Positions 1 to 5,593 of a stretch of DNA of 8,520 nucleotides are shown one piece after another. Numbering within the stretch: the first letter of the stretch is position 1; each line of letters starts with the position of its first letter. The position numbers were made by a program, and so were the translations under genes. The notes under the pieces were generated by a model. It made no database searches, was not told where the DNA came from, and was given only the letters and a program-made list of their open reading frames with translations. This DNA comes from Nanobdellota archaeon (lineage in GTDB: Archaea; Aenigmatarchaeota; Aenigmatarchaeia; QMZP01): NCBI GenBank assembly GCA_018818465.1, contig JAHIRU010000011.1, positions 1 to 8,520 on the forward strand, given 5' to 3'.

Positions 1-162
1 CAGAGCTAAACTCCTGTCCATTTTTTGCTTGGAACTTTCACTGTCTATGTTCATAAACTGTATTCCTAAAAACATCATCACCATGAATGTTATGATTATC
101 ATCATGAAGAAAGTCATGATTATGTATTCCATCATGCTTGCTTGAGCCTTTCTTAGTTGCAT
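1..162 (-). CDS. Pilin-like protein with class III signal peptide (partial, cut by left edge)
   Basis: Fifty-four codons are open from the ATG at 162 to the window edge. The protein starts with a short basic stretch and the motif RKAQASMMEY, followed by a hydrophobic helix at about residues 13-36. This resembles the archaeal class III signal peptide (K-G-Q-x-S-x-E type), which prepilin peptidases such as EppA or PibD cleave before membrane or pilus insertion. The helix is very rich in Met (residues 10, 11, 16, 20, 21, 27, 29, 30, 37). A polar segment follows and the rest lies outside the window. The start is fixed by a GGAGG site 7 nt upstream and overlaps the end of the preceding 442-aa gene by 10 nt, so the two are probably translationally coupled. 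The signal-peptide class is well supported. The role as pilus subunit or minor pilin is inferred from the neighbours. Confidence 0.75.
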   Translation of the reverse strand, partial: MQLRKAQASMMEYIIMTFFMMIIITFMVMMFLGIQFMNIDSESSKQKMDRSLAL

Positions 163-1481
163 CCGTTGTCCTCCATCTTTTCGTATTTTGGTTTTGAGTT
201 TTCTTTCATGTATTGAATATATGGATCATTGTTTAGGATGCTTGTTTTAACGTTGTTTAAAATATCAACAAGTTCGAATCTTAAAGCACTACAAATTAAT
301 TTGCTTTTAGCGTTTGTGGAAAGATCTTGGCAAACGTTTTCTATTTGAGAGGTGTATAAAGACTTTGCATCAGAAACAATGGTTTTAATTGCAAACTTAT
401 CATCACCTGACTGAAGTTCGTTTTGCAGGGTGGTAATATAGGTTTTTAGATTGCTGTATGCGTATTCACAGTCATTATAATTTTCAACCAGTTCTTCTTT
501 TTCTACAATTAAATCATAATCATCAGTAGGATCAAGTGTTGATATCTCATTGTTAAGACTTCCTACAAAAATATCAATATCATACAAAACATCGTCTATT
601 GATTCTGAAATAATATTCGCTTCGTTTTTGAGCATGACAGCTCTCTCGTTTTCAAGAGCTATCTGAACAAGAAGCTGATTTTTTAAAACTTTGTTCTTTT
701 CAATGAAAAGAACTTTTCCTTGATTAACGCCAAAAGCATCCTTTTCTGTTCCTCCAATTATTACAGCCAGCATGTCGAGAACGTCTTCATAATTCAATCG
801 TTCTCCGTCCAAAGATATTGTTTTAGAGTTAATCTCTATGCAAATGCCATCATTATTACAATTACTTGATATTTTTACTATTCTATAAACGCCACCAAGT
901 GAAGCAGTGCAGGACGAACTTGTTTCAGTAGGCGTACTAGTTAAAAAACTATCTCCATCAACAAGATCTGTAATTCCCTCATTATCACATATTGCAAATT
1001 TTATGTTTTCATTTTCTTTTAGGGCATCAGTTATGTTCAACATTTTATCTTTTGCTGCTGAATTTTCAGGAACAAACAAAATAATCATTTCCGGTGTGAT
1101 AGAAACTGCATAGAACTTACTCCATCCAAAATCTAAATAATTTCTATTTATGAATAGTTTTCCTTCACCGCCCTCTGTGAAAAACAGTGGCGTAAAAAAA
1201 GACATTCCCAAAGAACCGCATTTTATTTCAGTTGATGTATATTCTTCACCAGAACCAACAAAACAATCAGGCGTTCCTTTCTTTGTTAACAAACTAAATT
1301 CAATGGAATTGCCTGTTATGTAAACATCGTTCATTTTGTCTCTTAATTCATTCATTGCTTTGTACGTCATTGTCTGCGTATTCAAGCCAACATAGTCGCC
1401 CAGAAAATTAGTTACAAAGAAAATAACAAACGCTGCAACTATCAAACCCAGAATTATTTTATAGACCTGAAATATGTTCAT
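153..1481 (-). CDS. Membrane-anchored extracellular protein of unknown function, pilus-like cassette
   Basis: This 442-aa protein has one N-terminal membrane helix (about residues 7-27) and a long remainder that is probably outside the cell. Residues 46-75 (motifs KMNDVY at 49-54 and DCFVG at 72-76) match the neighbouring 151-aa protein at nearly the same positions, so the two share an N-terminal module. The middle (80-255) looks beta-rich with a low-complexity Ser/Thr linker near 180-190. Residues about 265-420 are charged and likely helical, possibly coiled coil. There are ten cysteines (73, 88, 165, 191, 208, 214, 338, 384, 397, 441), which could form disulfides if exported. It starts 10 nt after the stop of the 151-aa gene, with only a weak AGGA-type site, and its end overlaps the class III pilin-like gene. 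I do not recognise a named family. A structural or assembly role at the cell surface is an inference from context. Confidence 0.7.
   Translation of the reverse strand: MNIFQVYKIILGLIVAAFVIFFVTNFLGDYVGLNTQTMTYKAMNELRDKMNDVYITGNSIEFSLLTKKGTPDCFVGSGEEYTSTEIKCGSLGMSFFTPLFFTEGGEGKLFINRNYLDFGWSKFYAVSITPEMIILFVPENSAAKDKMLNITDALKENENIKFAICDNEGITDLVDGDSFLTSTPTETSSSCTASLGGVYRIVKISSNCNNDGICIEINSKTISLDGERLNYEDVLDMLAVIIGGTEKDAFGVNQGKVLFIEKNKVLKNQLLVQIALENERAVMLKNEANIISESIDDVLYDIDIFVGSLNNEISTLDPTDDYDLIVEKEELVENYNDCEYAYSNLKTYITTLQNELQSGDDKFAIKTIVSDAKSLYTSQIENVCQDLSTNAKSKLICSALRFELVDILNNVKTSILNNDPYIQYMKENSKPKYEKMEDNGCN
170..174 (-). promoter_or_regulatory. Shine-Dalgarno site of the class III pilin-like gene
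   Basis: GGAGG on the minus strand lies 7 nt before the ATG at 162 and inside the last codons of the upstream 442-aa gene. It settles the start and fits translational coupling across the 10-nt overlap. Confidence 0.7.
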
Positions 1482-1490
1482 AACAAATCC

Positions 1491-1946
1491 TTATGATAAT
1501 ATTGAAATGCCAACATATGTCCCCATGTTTTCAAGATAAACTCTTCCACTACCAAGGAAGCAAAAATTATCCACTACATTAAGATGTTCTATTTCTTTAC
1601 CGCTTTCACCCTTGCAATGCGAATACCAAATAGTGTAATTTTGTCCTCTTATCAAACCCTGCACAGCACTATCTGGCGCAGCCCATGTTGATGAAGATGC
1701 ACCAGGATTTTCATAATCAACAAAACATATTTTGCTGCCGGAAAAACTTAGTGAATAAGGCAGCACAGAACCCCTTGAAAACGAATAAACCTCATTCACT
1801 TTCTGTTCGAAATCATTAAGTGTAGAACTTATTTTAATCTGTTCTTGAGCGCAAACTGCATACATTATCATTGGCAAGCCAAATGCAATAACGAAACCCA
1901 TTACAATTATGGCAAAAATTATACCAAAAACCATTCCCACGTTCAT
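1491..1946 (-). CDS. Small membrane-anchored protein sharing a module with the 442-aa neighbour
   Basis: The 151-aa product has one strong N-terminal membrane helix (about residues 5-31) and a soluble tail. Residues 43-76 contain KVNEVY (49-54) and a YSLSF...ICFV stretch, matching KMNDVY (49-54) and the DCFVG region of the downstream 442-aa protein. The spacing is identical at the first motif and one residue different at the second. The tail has four cysteines (74, 111, 129 and one near the membrane at 32). Similar short proteins with a membrane helix followed by a beta-strand ending in CFVD are, from memory, common hypothetical proteins of small-genome archaea; I cannot name the family. It lies second in the minus-strand cassette, 41 nt after the stop of the 195-aa pilin-like gene. 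A TATA-like box in that gap may give it its own promoter. Confidence 0.7.
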   Translation of the reverse strand: MNVGMVFGIIFAIIVMGFVIAFGLPMIMYAVCAQEQIKISSTLNDFEQKVNEVYSFSRGSVLPYSLSFSGSKICFVDYENPGASSSTWAAPDSAVQGLIRGQNYTIWYSHCKGESGKEIEHLNVVDNFCFLGSGRVYLENMGTYVGISILS

Positions 1947-1970
1947 GTTTAATAATATGTCTATCAGCGA

Positions 1971-1979
1971 TTAAATATT
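1971..1979 (-). promoter_or_regulatory. TATA-like box before the 151-aa membrane protein gene
   Basis: The minus strand reads AAATATTTA, centred about 29 nt before the ATG at 1946, in the gap after the upstream stop. The spacing would give a leader of only a few nucleotides. It suggests the last three genes of the cassette can be transcribed separately from the first. This is prediction from position and composition only. Confidence 0.4.
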
Positions 1980-1987
1980 TGGAAGAA

Positions 1988-2575
1988 TTAAGCAACTTTT
2001 ATTATAAATTGATCAGTTCCATACACGTTAGCTACTGTTGCTGGATCGGTAAGCTTTCCGCATGGCTGTGCAATATCTTTACAAACAATTACCCTGAAAA
2101 GATAACTCGCACCTGATATAGCAGTAGTTGGTATTGTCACTTTCACTAAATCTGTATTAGAACCACCAGCTTCCCTGAAAATTGTTCCTCCACCATAATC
2201 CAAAGTTCTTTCAACTTCTTTTATTTGTAGGTCACTTGGTATCTTACTTGGATCTTCTGTCGAATAATCCCAATAAATTTTCATTCTATAAACCTTAGAT
2301 TGTATTGGATCGTCATTTCTTACGCCTATAGCAAAGCTTCCTGTATCGCCTCTTTTCCATGTTGTTAAATCAGGAGCAGCTATGCCCACTTTTTTGCCGC
2401 TAGATGACATATCATCCAATAAATTTTGCATTGCGATATCAGTAACTTGCTTGCTTACTCCTGTTATGTCATCGAAAACATCGTTTATCCACGCTATAGA
2501 AACTGTTAAAAGAATAACAGCAAAAACTAATGCAACAATCATTCCTAAACTCATTTGAAATGCTGCCTTTCTCAT
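1988..2575 (-). CDS. Pilin-like single-helix membrane protein with beta-sandwich-like tail
   Basis: The 195-aa product begins MRKAAFQMSLGMIVAL, a basic start followed at once by a hydrophobic helix (about residues 8-30), the layout of archaeal pilins and archaellins. Residues 31-60 are amphipathic and probably extend the helix. From about 62 onward the sequence is beta-rich with alternating hydrophobic residues (FAIGVRND, YRMKIYW, LVKVTI, YLFRVIVC, QFIIKV), suggesting one immunoglobulin-like or pilin-head domain. Cys165 and Cys172 are close enough for a disulfide. A TATA-like box 26 nt before the ATG and the absence of a Shine-Dalgarno site suggest a leaderless first gene of the envelope cassette. 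The start resembles a group of DPANN proteins with an N-terminal ELSxxTIV helix that I recall, but I cannot give a family accession. An extracellular subunit role is likely, the exact structure unknown. Confidence 0.7.
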   Translation of the reverse strand: MRKAAFQMSLGMIVALVFAVILLTVSIAWINDVFDDITGVSKQVTDIAMQNLLDDMSSSGKKVGIAAPDLTTWKRGDTGSFAIGVRNDDPIQSKVYRMKIYWDYSTEDPSKIPSDLQIKEVERTLDYGGGTIFREAGGSNTDLVKVTIPTTAISGASYLFRVIVCKDIAQPCGKLTDPATVANVYGTDQFIIKVA

Positions 2576-2597
2576 AATTATAATTGTTTCAAGAAGT

Positions 2598-2605
2598 TTA
2601 TATAA
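2598..2605 (-). promoter_or_regulatory. TATA box of the envelope cassette
   Basis: The palindromic TTATATAA is centred about 26 nt before the ATG at 2575. Archaeal transcription starts about 25 nt after the box centre, so the transcript should begin at or next to the start codon (leaderless). Confidence 0.6.
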
Positions 2606-2624
2606 CTTGCAGAAAATGTTAGTT

Positions 2625-2653
2625 GACGACTAAAACCGATTGCTAAAGTCGTC
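2625..2653. repeat. Inverted repeat between aspS and the envelope cassette
   Basis: GACGACT (2625-2631) and AGTCGTC (2647-2653) form a perfect 7-bp stem with a 15-nt loop. It begins 6 nt after the aspS stop and ends 20 nt upstream of the TATA box of the envelope cassette. It could be a 3' hairpin of the aspS transcript or a binding site for a dimeric regulator of the cassette promoter. There is no strong T-run directly after it, so a classical terminator is not clear. Confidence 0.4.
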
Positions 2654-2659
2654 TTAGCT

Positions 2660-3955
2660 TTATGGCGTGACTTTTTCTGGGGTTCTTGGAAAAAGAATTG
2701 TTTCTTTTATGTTTTCCATGCCGACTATTTGCTGAACTAATCTATCGCCACCAAGTCCTATCCCCGCATGTGGTGGCATACCATACTTGAATGCATCAAT
2801 GTAGAAATTGAAATCTTTTGAATTGAGTTCTGCAGCTTTCATTCTTTCAACAAGCTTGTTGACTCTATGTTCTCTCTGACCACCTGAAGCTAATTCCATT
2901 CCTTTGCAATCCAAATCAAATCCGCGCGAGTATTTGCCATCCTGTTCTGCCATTATGTAGAATGGCTTCATTTCTGCAGGATATTTGATTATGAAATACC
3001 ATTCATGCCCTTTCTTCTTGGCGATCTCTCCAAATTTCTTTTCATCTGCATCCTCAAGATCGCTTCCCCATTTTATCTTGGTTCCGCTTTTTGCAAGCGC
3101 TTCCAAGACTTCATCATAAGTAAAGCGCTTGAAAGGAAGCTTTGGTATTTCTGGATCAATTTCAAGAATATCCAAGGCTGTTTTGCAGTCCTTTTTGACG
3201 CCCTTGTAAACATGATGCACCATCTCTTCTAATGTTTTCATTACGTCTTCTTCTGATTCTATCCACGCCTGTTCAAAATCCACGGATATGAATTCTGATA
3301 CATGCCTGCGTGTGTGAAACTTTTCAGCTCTGAAAGCAGGACCTATTTCATAGACTCTGTCAAGACCAGACGCCATCATTATCTGTTTATACAGTTGCGG
3401 CGACTGGCGCAAGAAAGCCTTGTGCTGGTAATAGTTGAAACCGAATAGGGTAGCACCGCCCTCAGCGCCTGCTGCCTGTATGACAGGTGTATGAATTTCT
3501 ATAAAGCGATTGTTTTCAAAATACTCTCTCATTTTGGTAAAAATAACATCTCTTATCCTGAATATTGCCTGTATTTTTGGATCGCGCATATCCAGAAAAC
3601 GGTAATCAAACCTCTTGTCTTTTAGCGTGTGCTTTACAGCGCCTGTATCTATTGGTAATGGTGTTTCAGCCTTGCTGACAATCTCTATTTTCTCAGGGTA
3701 GATCTCTATTCCAAGTCTTGAATGAGAGGATTTCTTTGCATCTCCGTGAACTGAGATGCAGTCCTCTTTGTTCATGTTAGAGACAAGTTCAAAATACTCA
3801 TCAGGTACGTCACCTTTTTTTAGCGTAACCTGCATCAAGCCCTCTCTGTCCCTGAGTGTTATGAAGGCTAGAGATCCCATTATCCTTATGTTTTCTACCC
3901 ATCCCATAGCAAGGACTTTGCCAGGTTTAATCTCATGGCTGTATGTTCTGATCAT
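2660..3955 (-). CDS. aspS: Aspartyl-tRNA synthetase, archaeal type
   Basis: This 431-aa class II synthetase charges tRNA with aspartate in the cytoplasm. The N-terminal OB-fold anticodon-binding domain covers about residues 12-95 (GWVENIR, ITLRDREGLMQV). A short hinge follows, then the catalytic domain: motif 1 around ENNRFIEIHTP (147-157), the QSPQLYKQ segment (184-191), motif 2 FRAE...TRRHVSEF (208-222), and motif 3 GIGLGGDRLVQQ to LFPR (398-424). Length and architecture match archaeal and eukaryotic AspRS, not the longer bacterial form with a GAD insert. By ungapped comparison with the Thermococcus enzyme as I recall it, positions 26 and 85, which separate Asp-only from Asp/Asn-charging forms, are Glu21 and Arg80 here. 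They match neither pattern exactly, so whether it also charges tRNA-Asn is open. It is transcribed divergently from the OB-fold-PCNA pair through a 35-nt A/T-rich gap. Confidence 0.97.
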   Translation of the reverse strand: MIRTYSHEIKPGKVLAMGWVENIRIMGSLAFITLRDREGLMQVTLKKGDVPDEYFELVSNMNKEDCISVHGDAKKSSHSRLGIEIYPEKIEIVSKAETPLPIDTGAVKHTLKDKRFDYRFLDMRDPKIQAIFRIRDVIFTKMREYFENNRFIEIHTPVIQAAGAEGGATLFGFNYYQHKAFLRQSPQLYKQIMMASGLDRVYEIGPAFRAEKFHTRRHVSEFISVDFEQAWIESEEDVMKTLEEMVHHVYKGVKKDCKTALDILEIDPEIPKLPFKRFTYDEVLEALAKSGTKIKWGSDLEDADEKKFGEIAKKKGHEWYFIIKYPAEMKPFYIMAEQDGKYSRGFDLDCKGMELASGGQREHRVNKLVERMKAAELNSKDFNFYIDAFKYGMPPHAGIGLGGDRLVQQIVGMENIKETILFPRTPEKVTP

Positions 3956-3960
3956 ATCAA

Positions 3961-3986
3961 TAATTTAAATTTAACAATTATTAAGT
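3961..3986. promoter_or_regulatory. Divergent promoter region between aspS and the OB-fold/PCNA operon
   Basis: The 35-nt gap between the two ATGs (3955 minus, 3991 plus) is almost all A/T. On the plus strand AATTTAAATT is centred near 3967, about 25 nt before the ATG at 3991. On the minus strand TTAATAAT (3977-3984) is centred about 26 nt before the aspS ATG. Neither start has a Shine-Dalgarno site. Both transcripts are therefore probably leaderless and the two TATA-like boxes sit side by side, so the promoters may compete. Confidence 0.5.
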
Positions 3987-3990
3987 TTAT

Positions 3991-4326
3991 ATGGTTGAAG
4001 AAGTGGATTCTGGTTTCGGTTTTGACAGAAGGCGACTGCCTGCAGTAGAAAAACAAATTTCAGAGATAAAATCAGATGATCTTCGTTTGAGGCTTCTTGG
4101 AATTGTTGTTGACAAAAAAGATACAACTCTTGTAATGGATGATGGTACAGGAAAGACTGAAATAATATTCAACGAGGCTGTTAACACAGAAATTGGCAAA
4201 TTTGTGAGAGTCTTTGGAAGAGTTGTGCCTATGGAAAGTGGTTTTGAGATTCATGGTGAATTTATGCAAGACATGTCAGGACTTGATATGGATTTATTAA
4301 AAAGAGTGAGACAATTGGAGGTGTAG
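3991..4326 (+). CDS. OB-fold nucleic-acid-binding protein upstream of PCNA
   Basis: The 111-aa product carries a single OB fold at about residues 32-92. It has a first strand RLLGIVVDKKD, then LVMDDGTGKTEIIF, a GKFVRVFGRV strand and a final FEIHGEF strand, the pattern of tRNA_anti/RPA-type OB domains. A short charged N-terminus (RRRLPAVEKQISEI) precedes it and a helix LDMDLLKRVRQLE closes it. The size and closing helix recall the small RPA32-like subunits or single-stranded-DNA-binding accessory proteins of archaea. There is no zinc finger and no second OB fold. Its stop is 3 nt before the PCNA ATG, and the PCNA Shine-Dalgarno site lies in its last codons, so the two are an operon. A role at the replication fork is inferred from fold and coupling; ssDNA binding is not proven by sequence. 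Confidence 0.75.
   Translation: MVEEVDSGFGFDRRRLPAVEKQISEIKSDDLRLRLLGIVVDKKDTTLVMDDGTGKTEIIFNEAVNTEIGKFVRVFGRVVPMESGFEIHGEFMQDMSGLDMDLLKRVRQLEV
4317..4323 (+). promoter_or_regulatory. Shine-Dalgarno site of PCNA
   Basis: GGAGGTG sits 6 nt before the ATG at 4330 and overlaps the final codons of the OB-fold gene. It favours the ATG at 4330 over the TTG at 4327 and indicates translational coupling. Confidence 0.75.
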
Positions 4327-4329
4327 TTG

Positions 4330-5076
4330 ATGTTTAAAGTAGCAATGTCTGATATTGATGTATTAAAAAGTTCAATTCCTATACTGGCTGAAATAGTTGA
4401 TGAGGCTGTTTTTAAGTTCAATCAAAACGGAATATCTGTCTTAACGCCTGACAGGACAATGGTGGCTGTTATTGATTATCAGTTACTCTCCTCAGCTTTT
4501 GACAAGTTTGAAATACAGGAAGAGCAGAGCATTGGACTGAATCTTGCAAATCTTGTTTCTGTTATAAAAAGGATAGGAAGCAAGGACAGACTGACAATAG
4601 AATTCAGTGGTGGAAATAAGTTGAAGTTTATTGTAGAAGGCAGAGGTAAGAGAGTTTTTGAGATACCTGTTCTGAACATAACTTCTGAAAAGCCTCCAGT
4701 AGATCAATTAAAATTTGTTGGAAAAATAGAACTGGATTCTGACATAATTGAGGAAGGAATATCTGATGCTGATGTTATAGGAGATTCTGTTATCTTTGAA
4801 GCAGGACCTGACAATTTCAAATTATCTGCAAGGAGCGATGTCTCATCAACACAACTGGAAATGAAGAAAGGAGAACCTGGCTTACACGTCCTAGAAGTTG
4901 AACAGGCTATACGTTCCAGATATCCTCTAGATTATCTGAAAAAAATGATCAAAGCCAGCAAGATGTCAAAACAGACAACGCTTGAATTCGGCACAGACTT
5001 CCCGTTGAGAATAAACTTCAAGGCTTTGGATAAAATGAAACTGAGCTTTATTCTGGCACCTAGAGTTGAGGAGTAA
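4330..5076 (+). CDS. pcn: DNA polymerase sliding clamp (PCNA)
   Basis: The 248-aa product is the expected size for an archaeal PCNA, which forms a trimeric ring around DNA and tethers polymerase, FEN1, ligase and RFC-dependent partners. Family signatures include the start FKVAMSDIDVLKSSI, the LTPDRTMVAVIDY stretch (38-50), the interdomain connecting loop at about 114-130 (VLNITSEKPPVDQLKFV), the DYLKKMIKAS segment (201-210), and the C-terminal LAPRVEE (242-248), which packs under the client-binding pocket. Two repeats of the clamp fold, roughly 1-115 and 130-248, are visible from length and pattern. All expected regions are present with no truncation. It is the second gene of the OB-fold-PCNA operon and faces hicA tail to tail across 18 nt. 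Confidence 0.96.
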   Translation: MFKVAMSDIDVLKSSIPILAEIVDEAVFKFNQNGISVLTPDRTMVAVIDYQLLSSAFDKFEIQEEQSIGLNLANLVSVIKRIGSKDRLTIEFSGGNKLKFIVEGRGKRVFEIPVLNITSEKPPVDQLKFVGKIELDSDIIEEGISDADVIGDSVIFEAGPDNFKLSARSDVSSTQLEMKKGEPGLHVLEVEQAIRSRYPLDYLKKMIKASKMSKQTTLEFGTDFPLRINFKALDKMKLSFILAPRVEE

Positions 5077-5087
5077 GATTTAAAACC

Positions 5088-5125
5088 AAAAAATCTAAAA
5101 CAAACTCAAAAATTCTTCTTTTTTT
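5088..5125. terminator. Back-to-back T-rich termination region between PCNA and hicA
   Basis: On the plus strand a T-rich run (TTCTTCTTTTTTT, 5113-5125) lies about 40 nt after the PCNA stop, inside the hicA 3' end. On the minus strand TTTTTT (plus-strand A-run 5088-5093) follows the hicA stop. Archaeal RNA polymerase stops at such T-tracts without needing a hairpin, so both converging transcripts can end here. Confidence 0.5.
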
Positions 5126-5328
5126 AGTCTGGATTGTCTGACAATTTCAAGGATTGTTCCTTTGTCAATTTCTTTATGTAACGGTACAACAAGCGCTATT
5201 TTCTGGTCATCTAAGACTTTGGTTAAAATTGCATGGCTACCTTTTATTCTTGACTGTTTCCAACCAGCATTACTCAGAGCTTTTATTACTTTATGCCCTG
5301 ACAGAACTGGCAGTTTTGGCACCTGCAT
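5095..5328 (-). CDS. hicA: HicA-family mRNA interferase toxin
   Basis: The 77-aa product (from the ATG at 5328) has the full HicA/YcfA pattern: LPVLSGHKVIKALSNAGW, then RIKGSHAI with the catalytic-type His32, a VVPLHKEIDKGTILEIV stretch, and the closing SRLKKEEFL. Family members adopt a double-stranded-RNA-binding-like fold and cleave mRNA when free of HicB. The start is uncertain: in-frame TTG (5337), ATG (5328) and GTG (5322) are all possible. A GAGGT lies 8 nt before the GTG, which would give MPKLPVLSG, a common HicA beginning. The gene overlaps the upstream hicB by about 38 nt in another frame, so toxin translation is probably coupled to antitoxin translation. No key residue appears lost. 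Confidence 0.9.
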   Translation of the reverse strand: MQVPKLPVLSGHKVIKALSNAGWKQSRIKGSHAILTKVLDDQKIALVVPLHKEIDKGTILEIVRQSRLKKEEFLSLF

Positions 5329-5527
5329 CAACCTCAAAACTAGTAACTAGCATTTCTTGGGTACCTGCGCCTTCAGGAAGACCCATTTCTTCTATATACA
5401 ACTCAACAGCTTCTTTTAGATTTTTTATTGATTCCTCTATTGTATGTCCCTGGCTGACTACGTCCACTTCAGGACACAAAGCCACATATTGCTTTTCACC
5501 CTTCTTAATAACAGCTGTCAAATCCAT
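5291..5527 (-). CDS. hicB: HicB-family antitoxin
   Basis: The 78-aa product matches the HicB partial RNase-H-like domain: LTAVIKKGEKQYVALCPEVDVVSQGHTIEES... with the hallmark CPEVDVVSQG turn (18-27) and the helix SIKNLKEAVELYIEE (33-47). Family members bind and block HicA. There is no room for a C-terminal helix-turn-helix or ribbon-helix-helix domain, so this is the short form that may not bind DNA by itself. The tail from about residue 48 overlaps the hicA start. I chose the ATG at 5527 over the TTG at 5545 because the domain begins there and the sequence AGTGATATT stands directly before it. The antitoxin precedes the toxin, the reverse of the E. coli hicAB order but common in other prokaryotes. 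Confidence 0.9.
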   Translation of the reverse strand: MDLTAVIKKGEKQYVALCPEVDVVSQGHTIEESIKNLKEAVELYIEEMGLPEGAGTQEMLVTSFEVDAGAKTASSVRA

Positions 5528-5555
5528 AATATCACTAATAATCAATTAGCTTATG

Positions 5556-5563
5556 TATTTAAA
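5556..5563 (-). promoter_or_regulatory. TATA box of hicBA
   Basis: The minus strand reads TTTAAATA, a good archaeal TATA box, centred about 32 nt before the hicB ATG. The predicted start of transcription falls on the GTGATAT element at 5529-5535, giving a leader of roughly 6-8 nt. The core TTTAAA is palindromic, and the divergent plus-strand gene starts 31 nt beyond it, so the box could serve both directions. Confidence 0.5.
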
Positions 5564-5593
5564 GCTTTTTATTCTGCTCTCAAATTTTATTCT

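Noticed and set aside
61..140. Repetitive ATCATG-rich stretch as a DNA repeat
   Set aside because: It is explained by the Met/Ile-rich membrane helix of the pilin-like gene on the minus strand; the units are irregular.
907..1113. Plus-strand open frame of 68 codons inside the 442-aa gene
   Set aside because: It is the antisense of a well-formed gene, with no promoter, no ribosome site and no recognisable protein pattern.
4327..4329. TTG as the PCNA start codon
   Set aside because: The ATG directly after it is 6 nt from a strong GGAGGTG and gives the usual MFK-type PCNA beginning.
4072..4707. Minus-strand open frames across the OB-fold and PCNA genes
   Set aside because: They lie opposite genes with clear family signatures and show only chance composition.
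5154..5549. Plus-strand open frame opposite hicBA
   Set aside because: The minus-strand hicB and hicA frames carry full family motifs; the plus-strand product is Ser/Leu-rich shadow sequence.
5444..5593. Upstream extension of the endonuclease III remnant
   Set aside because: The extension is antisense to hicB and its promoter and lacks any Nth similarity; the ATG at 5594 fits the family N-terminus.
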